A DNA stretch of 10,157 nucleotides, taken from assembly GCA_013002375.1 (NCBI GenBank), contig JABDJW010000064.1, forward strand, positions 1-10,157, read 5' to 3'. Below, one piece after another: positions 5,775 through 10,157 of the stretch. The stretch's first letter is position 1. Each line of letters opens with the position of its first letter. The notes under the pieces were generated by a model, which worked only from the letters and a program-made list of their open reading frames with translations, made no database searches and was not told where the DNA came from. The DNA is from Acidimicrobiales bacterium. GTDB lineage: Bacteria; Actinomycetota; Acidimicrobiia; Acidimicrobiales; SHLQ01. The position numbers and the translations under genes are program-made.

Positions 5775-6929
5775 ATGCCGAATCGCAATGCGTACCTGAC
5801 CGACGAGCTGCAGGCCATCTACGACCAGACCGTCGACTTCGTGACCAACGAGGTCATGCCGAAGGGCGAAGCCTGGGAGGAAGAAGGCAAGGTACCCCGC
5901 GACGTCGTCACCCAGATGGGCGGCCTCGGCATGCTCGGGCTGCGCATTCCCGAGGAGCTCGGCGGGCTGGGGCTCGGGCCCCTGGCCAGCGCGGCGTTCA
6001 GCGAGGCCCTGGGCGCTTCGACCTTCGCCGGTTTCGACGTGACCGTGCTGGTGCACACCGACATGGCCGGGCCCCACATCGTCAACTCCGGCTCGCCCGA
6101 ACAACTGGCCAAATACGTGCCGGGCATGCTGGCCGGCACCACCGTCACGTCGATCGCCGTCAGCGAGCCCGACGCGGGCAGCGACGTGGCCGGCATCCGC
6201 ACCAAAGCGGTCAAGGACGGCGACGGGTGGCGCATCAACGGCACCAAGACGTTCATCACCAACGCGGTGTACGGCGACCTGACGATCGTCGCCGCCCGCA
6301 CCGACGCCGACAACAAGTACGGCATCTCGATGTTCCTGGTGCCCAAGGGCACCGAGGGGTTCACGGTGGCCAAGAAGCTCGACAAGCACGGCTGGCGCTG
6401 CAGCGACACCGCCGAACTCACCCTCGACGACGTGTGGGTGCCCGACGAGCAACTCTTGGGCACGCCGCACCGGGGCTTCTACGAGACGATGAAGAACTTC
6501 CAGAACGAGCGCATGGTGCTGGTCGGGATGGGCGTGGGCGCGGCCCAGTCTGCGATCGATCTCACCAACGAGTACTGCCAGAACCGACCGGCCTTCGGCG
6601 GCCACCTGTACGACCTGGGCGCCATCCGGCAGCGCATGGCCATGAATCAGGCCAAGGTCGATGCGGTGCGGGCGTCGATGTACCACGCGGCGTGGATGGG
6701 CGAGCAGGGGCTCGACAACGTGAAGGCCATGTCGGGCGTGAAGGCCTTCGGGTGCGAAGTGGTGAACCAGGTGATGTACGACTGCGTGCAGTTCCACGGC
6801 GGCATGGGTTACATGCGCGAGTCCGCGATCGAGCGCATGTACCGCGACGCCCGCATCCTGCCCATCGGCGGCGGCGCTACCGAAGTCATGCTCGAAGAGG
6901 TCGCCAAGCGCAGCATTGTCGCCAGGTAG
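5775..6929 (+). CDS. Acyl-CoA dehydrogenase (FAD-dependent)
   Basis: A complete 384-residue acyl-CoA dehydrogenase, which introduces the alpha-beta double bond in an acyl-CoA using FAD and passes electrons to ETF. Seen in order: an all-alpha N-terminal domain, the flavin/substrate signature SIAVSEPDAGSD (126-137), WRINGTKTFITNA (152-164), the beta-domain end ELTLDDVWVPDEQLLG (214-229), and FHGGMGYMRESAIERMYRDA (340-359). The position of the medium-chain enzyme's catalytic Glu is Gly366 in IGGGATEVM. Instead Glu245 in QNERMVLVG fits the helix-G Glu used by isovaleryl-CoA and long-chain dehydrogenases. This points to a branched or bulky acyl substrate, but the substrate is not determined. The start is ATG 5775, 6 bases after TACATT. 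It ends with tandem stops, TAG TGA. Confidence 0.94.
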   Translation: MPNRNAYLTDELQAIYDQTVDFVTNEVMPKGEAWEEEGKVPRDVVTQMGGLGMLGLRIPEELGGLGLGPLASAAFSEALGASTFAGFDVTVLVHTDMAGPHIVNSGSPEQLAKYVPGMLAGTTVTSIAVSEPDAGSDVAGIRTKAVKDGDGWRINGTKTFITNAVYGDLTIVAARTDADNKYGISMFLVPKGTEGFTVAKKLDKHGWRCSDTAELTLDDVWVPDEQLLGTPHRGFYETMKNFQNERMVLVGMGVGAAQSAIDLTNEYCQNRPAFGGHLYDLGAIRQRMAMNQAKVDAVRASMYHAAWMGEQGLDNVKAMSGVKAFGCEVVNQVMYDCVQFHGGMGYMRESAIERMYRDARILPIGGGATEVMLEEVAKRSIVAR

Positions 6930-6933
6930 TGAT

Positions 6934-6952
6934 GGTCGGCAGGTAGCCGGCC
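6934..6952. terminator. Hairpin between convergent acyl-CoA dehydrogenase and sulfatase genes
   Basis: GGTCGGC-AGGTA-GCCGGCC makes a 7-bp stem with one wobble pair and a 5-base loop, in the 29-bp gap between the two stops. It could end transcription from both sides. Neither strand has a T tract after it, as is often so in GC-rich actinobacteria. Confidence 0.4.
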
Positions 6953-6958
6953 CAATCC

Positions 6959-8653
6959 TCAGCCGAGCAGGTTGATTGTTTCGTGCGGGTCGACGTGTCG
7001 GTCATAGAGCTCCACCTCTGGATACCCGGCGTAGGCCCCTTCGTTGAATCGAGGGTGGCCGGGCTCGACTTCGTGGAAGACCCACCGATACTGCGGGTCA
7101 CCGGTCGCAATGTGGCTCCTGGACAGCGCTTGTGGGTCGTTTCCTCGGTAGTAGCTGGTGACAAACCCGGTTGGTAGCTCTCTGACCAGGTCGACGCCCT
7201 CCATCGAAGCCGGCGGCGTGACTCCAATCAGGCCCAGCAGAGTCGGGGCGTAGTCAAGCGAGCTGACCGGGGTCGAGAACGACTGCGGCGTGAGGTCGGG
7301 GTGGCGAATCAGGAACGGTACGCGCGTCGACTGATCGCGCAGCGCTCCTTTTCGCATCGTGTTGTTCTCGCCGTGGTGATAGCCGTTGTCCGAAACCAGC
7401 GTGACCGCGGTGTCGTTCGCGTACGGCTGCGCGGCCAGTTCGTTCAGGACCCGACCGATCTGATGGTCCACATAGCTGATCGATGCCAAGTAGTGCTGGA
7501 GGTAGACGCGTCGATCGCCGTTGAGCAGCACCCACTCCATCCACGTCCGTGGTTCGGACCAGTACAACGAGACCTCGGGCGCTAGAACCGATCGACCGAT
7601 CGGGCCGAGGTCGTCGAAGCCGTCGGTCGGGTCGTGGACCACGACATCGTCGAGTGGGTACATGTCGAGATATGCCTGCGGCACCACCCAACCGAGATGC
7701 GGCAAACGGAACCCGAGCGCGATGTGGAATCGGCTGACCGGGTTGCCGGCCAACGCCTGCATCTTGGCGATGGCAAAGTCGGCGAGCAGTTGATCGGGGT
7801 GATCGACGCCTGCGGGGTGAGTGCCGTAATCGAAGAAGATGTTGTCGGGCCCGCTCGGCGGATCGAATGCCGCGTATTGGGTCGGGAGGTAGTGGTCCCA
7901 CTGCGGCCGGTGGTAGCTGTTGTCGGTCGACTCGTGGAAGATCTTGCCGCCGCCGTATTGTGTGAAGCCGGCGTTGGCCAAGACGTTGGTCACGTGGTCG
8001 GGCTGGGCCAGCGCAAAGGCCAGATACGCCGGGATGTCGCGCTTGTAGACCTGATGGGTGAGCGCATCGACCCCCCACATGAGCGTGGCGCGCGAAGGAG
8101 GGCAGATCGGCACCGTGACGTGGAACTGCTCGAACGACAGGGATTCCGCGGCGAGCGCATCGAGGTTTGGCGTGTGGATCGTGCCCGGGTAGCCACCGAG
8201 AAACCCGACGTACTCGTTGAGATCGTCGACGACGATCTGGAGCAGGTTCGGCGATGCCGTCACACCGCCGGGCAGAAGCGTGCTGGGAACAATGATTCGT
8301 TCACACGCAGCCAGGGTGGGGAACGCCAATGCGGCGGTCGTGAAGGCGGCGCCCCGAAGCAAGGTCCGTCGGCTGAGCCGAGCTGAACTCAGCGCCCGTT
8401 GCACCCGATCGCCGAGGTCGCTTTCGGAATCAGCGGCCGCCATCAGCCGGGATGCGGCGACGGCCGCCGCAGCTGTGCCGAAGATTGCTGGATACTTCAC
8501 GACATCGACGAGATGGGCAGTCGTGGAATCCGCGTTGGTTCCGCTCGATCCTGCTGCACCGGCCGTCAGGGACGCGGCCGCAGCGTGACGAACCTCCGGT
8601 GCCCAGCGAGTGTCGGAGGCCAACAACCCGAGGAGATCAGCGACATCAGCCAC
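6959..8653 (-). CDS. Type I sulfatase (iduronate-2-sulfatase-like) with internal Tat/lipobox signal
   Basis: A 564-residue sulfatase that would cleave sulfate esters, probably on a carbohydrate. The formylglycine site is CPPSR (Cys184 to Arg188), with MWG where LTG is usual. Metal and active-site residues include Asp143/Asp144 in VVDDLN, Lys237 and His240 in GGGKIFH, His319 in RLPHLGW, Asp422/Asn423 in SDNGYHHGE, and Lys435. GKIFH and the FRLPHLGW segment resemble iduronate-2-sulfatase. SRRTLL (94-99), a hydrophobic stretch and LAAC (Cys117) form a Tat-plus-lipobox signal, suggesting an exported lipoprotein. Unusually, about 94 residues precede it, including a HEAT-like LLGLLASDTRWAPEVRHAAAASL-type helix pair near the N-terminus. 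Start: GTG 8653 has GGAGGAG 7 bases upstream; a TTG at 8674 lies before that site and is rejected. No internal start near the Tat motif (e.g. ATG 8443) has a ribosome binding site. Confidence 0.88.
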   Translation of the reverse strand: MADVADLLGLLASDTRWAPEVRHAAAASLTAGAAGSSGTNADSTTAHLVDVVKYPAIFGTAAAAVAASRLMAAADSESDLGDRVQRALSSARLSRRTLLRGAAFTTAALAFPTLAACERIIVPSTLLPGGVTASPNLLQIVVDDLNEYVGFLGGYPGTIHTPNLDALAAESLSFEQFHVTVPICPPSRATLMWGVDALTHQVYKRDIPAYLAFALAQPDHVTNVLANAGFTQYGGGKIFHESTDNSYHRPQWDHYLPTQYAAFDPPSGPDNIFFDYGTHPAGVDHPDQLLADFAIAKMQALAGNPVSRFHIALGFRLPHLGWVVPQAYLDMYPLDDVVVHDPTDGFDDLGPIGRSVLAPEVSLYWSEPRTWMEWVLLNGDRRVYLQHYLASISYVDHQIGRVLNELAAQPYANDTAVTLVSDNGYHHGENNTMRKGALRDQSTRVPFLIRHPDLTPQSFSTPVSSLDYAPTLLGLIGVTPPASMEGVDLVRELPTGFVTSYYRGNDPQALSRSHIATGDPQYRWVFHEVEPGHPRFNEGAYAGYPEVELYDRHVDPHETINLLG

Positions 8654-8658
8654 GTCTG

Positions 8659-8665
8659 GACTCCT
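8659..8665 (-). promoter_or_regulatory. Strong Shine-Dalgarno site deciding the sulfatase GTG start
   Basis: On the minus strand the purine run GAGGGAGGAG ends 7 bases before GTG 8653. It is the best ribosome binding site in the window and contrasts with the leaderless neighbours. A TAGCTT about 45 bases upstream of the GTG could be a -10, but no -35 supports it. Confidence 0.6.
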
Positions 8666-8726
8666 CCCTCGCAATCGCTACCTCAAAGCTAGACCGGACA
8701 GGGTTCGTCGGCCACCGACCGCGCGA

Positions 8727-8756
8727 CGGGCCGAACGTGGTGACCCGGTCGGCCCG
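8727..8756. repeat. Inverted repeat CGGGCCGA ... TCGGCCCG
   Basis: Perfect 8-bp arms with a 14-base loop lie in the 155-bp gap between the sulfatase start and the stop of the DUF222 gene. It may help end the DUF222 transcript, but no T tract follows on the minus strand. Nothing else is recognised in the gap. Confidence 0.3.
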
Positions 8757-8808
8757 CGCTTGGTGTATGGGGTGGGGCGCCAGCGAGGGACAAACATTGG
8801 TTCATTCA

Positions 8809-9834
8809 TCATGCGGACGAGGTTCGGCCCGCTATTGGGACCGAGGTGGGGGGTTCTCGTGGCGTGGCCGGTCGGGTGGGCCAGCCCGGCCCGGCTCGTT
8901 CGAGGGTCAGGTTGTTGTCGTGCACGTGGTGGTGACAGCTGGGGAGGGGTCCGCCGCCGGCCAGTTCGGCTCGGGACATCTCGCCGGTGTCGGGGTCGAG
9001 GCTGAGTGAGGCGAACACGGTCGGCCGGCCGGTGTCGGCCCGGGCCGCGGGTTTGGTGTCGCCGTCTTCGGTTTCCACTTCTCCGGTGATGCGGCCAACG
9101 AAGGCGTCATAGAGACGTTGAAGGTGGGTCGTGCGGTGTTTGCTGCCAGGTACATCGCGGCCGCCGGCCGATCGGTACGCGGCATCGGCATCCTGGGTCA
9201 GCAGGTTCCAGATCTGGTCGATCGACGATTTGTCGCCGGTCGCTAGCAGCGCTTCCAGCCCGTCTTTGGTCTCGAACCGTTTCATACCGCGCAACCGGCG
9301 CTGTTTCTGGTGTTTCGTTTCGGTTTTGTCGGGGTCCTCGTGGTTGTTCAACCACTTGCGGACAATGTCGCCGGCCTGGTCGACCGGAGCATCTTCGATA
9401 TCGGCAATCAACCGCTCATCTTCGGCGGCCGCACCGTCGGACTTGTCTGAGGCGTCCGCGATGGCATCCAGTTTTTCGTCGGTCAACGAACCGTCGCGGA
9501 GTTTGTCGCCCAGCTTCGGGTTCTTGCGGACCGCTTTGGCCCGTTTCGTCTTCTTCCGGACAGTGCGTTTCGACCCGCCACGGCGCCGCGACAGTCCGTC
9601 GATGTCACGCTCGGTTGCGCCGTCGTCGATCGCCGAGGCCAGCACGCCCGCTTCGTACGCATCGAGGTGACCGCGCAATACTCCGAGCTCGACCATCGAC
9701 CGCGCACGCGGAAACGAATCGAGATGCGACACCACCAACGCCGCCACCGCACCCGTCGACGGCGAATCGACACCAACATCAGCCGACTCGGCCGCCGGCT
9801 GGCGATCAGCAATCGAAGTATCGAACAACTCCAT
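8809..9834 (-). CDS. DUF222/13E12-family protein with HNH nuclease core deleted
   Basis: A 341-residue member of the DUF222 (13E12 repeat) family, abundant and often multi-copy in actinomycetes. Intact members have an N-terminal DUF222 helical region and a C-terminal HNH endonuclease domain. Here the DUF222 part is recognisable from the N-terminal LRGHLDAYEAGVLASAID (53-70) to MSRAELAGGGPLP (286-298), with a Lys/Arg-rich stretch at about 83-105. After GGGPLP the protein jumps directly to SCHHHVHDNNLTLERAGPGW (299-318), which in relatives follows the HNH motif. The intervening block, with the zinc cysteines and the catalytic His-His, is absent, so nuclease activity is unlikely. The frame stays open through the junction (about 8935-8945). 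ATG 9834 is preferred because TAGGTT lies 6 bases before it; a GTG at 9840 would add two residues. Confidence 0.8.
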   Translation of the reverse strand: MELFDTSIADRQPAAESADVGVDSPSTGAVAALVVSHLDSFPRARSMVELGVLRGHLDAYEAGVLASAIDDGATERDIDGLSRRRGGSKRTVRKKTKRAKAVRKNPKLGDKLRDGSLTDEKLDAIADASDKSDGAAAEDERLIADIEDAPVDQAGDIVRKWLNNHEDPDKTETKHQKQRRLRGMKRFETKDGLEALLATGDKSSIDQIWNLLTQDADAAYRSAGGRDVPGSKHRTTHLQRLYDAFVGRITGEVETEDGDTKPAARADTGRPTVFASLSLDPDTGEMSRAELAGGGPLPSCHHHVHDNNLTLERAGPGWPTRPATPREPPTSVPIAGRTSSA

Positions 9835-9840
9835 ACCCAC

Positions 9841-9846
9841 AACCTA
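9841..9846 (-). promoter_or_regulatory. Candidate -10 element (TAGGTT), DUF222 gene
   Basis: On the minus strand TAGGTT is followed by exactly 6 bases and ATG 9834, giving a leaderless layout. A GGAAAC hexamer lies 17 bases upstream, inside the palindrome at 9864-9874; it resembles an ECF-sigma -35 but may be chance. Confidence 0.45.
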
Positions 9847-9863
9847 TTGATGGGGTGTGACAA

Positions 9864-9874
9864 GTTTCCGAAAC
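9864..9874. promoter_or_regulatory. Palindrome GTTTCCGAAAC in divergent promoter region
   Basis: A perfect 5-bp inverted repeat around one central base, between the divergent DUF222 and CitE-like starts. It overlaps the -35 zone of the DUF222 promoter and could be a small operator. Confidence 0.3.
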
Positions 9875-9905
9875 AGGTCCGTACCCCGCGACAACCAACG
9901 CGTTC

Positions 9906-9911
9906 TATGGT
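9906..9911 (+). promoter_or_regulatory. Candidate -10 element (TATGGT), CitE-like gene
   Basis: TATGGT is followed by 7 bases and ATG 9919. The hexamer overlaps an upstream in-frame ATG (9907), which argues that 9919 is the true start. No clear -35 is seen. Confidence 0.4.
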
Positions 9912-9918
9912 CGAACCC

Positions 9919-10157
9919 ATGACGCGGTCGACCATCAAACCCGCCGGCCGGTTGCGGTCGTTCCTGTTCGCGCCCGCGGTGCGGCCCGACTTTCTGGCCA
10001 AGCTGCCCGCTCGGGGCGCCGACGCGGTGTGCATCGATTGCGAGGATGCCACGCCGGCCACCGCCAAGGCCGAAGGCCGCGCCAACGCCAAGGCCGCCAT
10101 TCCCGATCTCGCCGCCCGGGGCGCCGCCGTCTACGTGCGGATCAACCCACCGGCGAC
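9919..10157 (+). CDS. CitE-like CoA ester lyase (HpcH/HpaI aldolase family), N-terminal part
   Basis: The first 79 residues are present and the gene continues beyond the right edge. RSFLFAPAVRPDFLAKLPARG (13-33) followed by ADAVCIDCEDATP (34-46) is the N-terminal beta-strand and acidic metal-site region of the CitE/HpcH-HpaI family (usual form RSxLFVPGxRPD ... GADAVIxDLEDAV), with Glu42 and Asp43 in the expected places. VYVRINPP (71-78) is the next conserved strand with its Arg. Such enzymes cleave or hydrolyse 3-hydroxyacyl-CoA or malyl/citramalyl-CoA type substrates; which one cannot be told from this part. Cys38 and Cys41 around the acidic motif are less usual. It is divergent from the DUF222 gene across 84 bp. 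Confidence 0.85.
   Translation, partial: MTRSTIKPAGRLRSFLFAPAVRPDFLAKLPARGADAVCIDCEDATPATAKAEGRANAKAAIPDLAARGAAVYVRINPPA

Noticed and set aside
5703..6797. Long minus-strand open frame opposite the acyl-CoA dehydrogenase
   Set aside because: It is the antisense shadow of a well-conserved dehydrogenase, with His/Val-rich low-complexity translation.
8654..8674. TTG start at 8674 for the sulfatase
   Set aside because: It would place the strong GGAGGAG site inside the coding region; GTG 8653 is at the right distance from that site.
1..10157. CRISPR array, tRNA/rRNA genes, insertion sequence or prophage genes
   Set aside because: No regularly spaced repeats, no tRNA-like cloverleaf, no transposase or phage protein motifs were seen on either strand.

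Overview
This GC-rich window with strong G/C bias at third codon positions looks like a chromosome segment of an actinomycete, probably an Acidimicrobiia-type (Ilumatobacter-like) bacterium. The clues are an SCO6745-family protein, a DUF222/13E12-type protein, several acyl-CoA and amidohydrolase catabolic enzymes, and promoters that look leaderless. The taxonomic call is inference.

Layout. An SCO6745-family gene (minus) runs off the left edge. It is divergent from an amidohydrolase_2 gene (plus, 485-1714). The amidohydrolase stops one base short of the stop of a three-gene minus-strand operon (1716-4644): a small membrane-anchored protein with a FPLSTYPMY motif, an HTTM (vitamin K-dependent gamma-carboxylase-like) membrane protein, and an acyl-CoA synthetase. 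Both junctions in this operon are ATGA overlaps. A poorly explained stretch (4645-4900) holds two possible small ORFs and inverted repeats. Next is a glycosidase-like beta-propeller gene (minus, 4901-5733) with an apparent -1 frameshift and probably a missing internal block. It shares a 41-bp divergent promoter with an acyl-CoA dehydrogenase (plus, 5775-6929). That gene converges, across a hairpin, on a Tat/lipobox sulfatase (minus, 6959-8653) whose Tat motif lies about 94 residues inside the protein. Then come a DUF222 protein that has lost the core of its HNH nuclease domain (minus, 8809-9834) and, divergently, the start of a CitE-like lyase (plus, from 9919, cut by the right edge).

How it works together. 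The amidohydrolase, acyl-CoA synthetase, acyl-CoA dehydrogenase and CitE-like lyase suggest breakdown of organic acids or aromatic/steroid-like compounds through CoA thioesters, but nothing shows that they form one pathway. The sulfatase and glycosidase-like protein suggest use of sulfated or complex carbohydrates. No classic defence system, CRISPR array, tRNA, rRNA or insertion sequence was seen.

The most striking shared feature is a TANNNT hexamer 6 or 7 bases before the ATG of all six genes at the head of a divergent transcript examined here, with no Shine-Dalgarno site. This is the mark of leaderless mRNAs. The operon genes and the sulfatase do not follow it.
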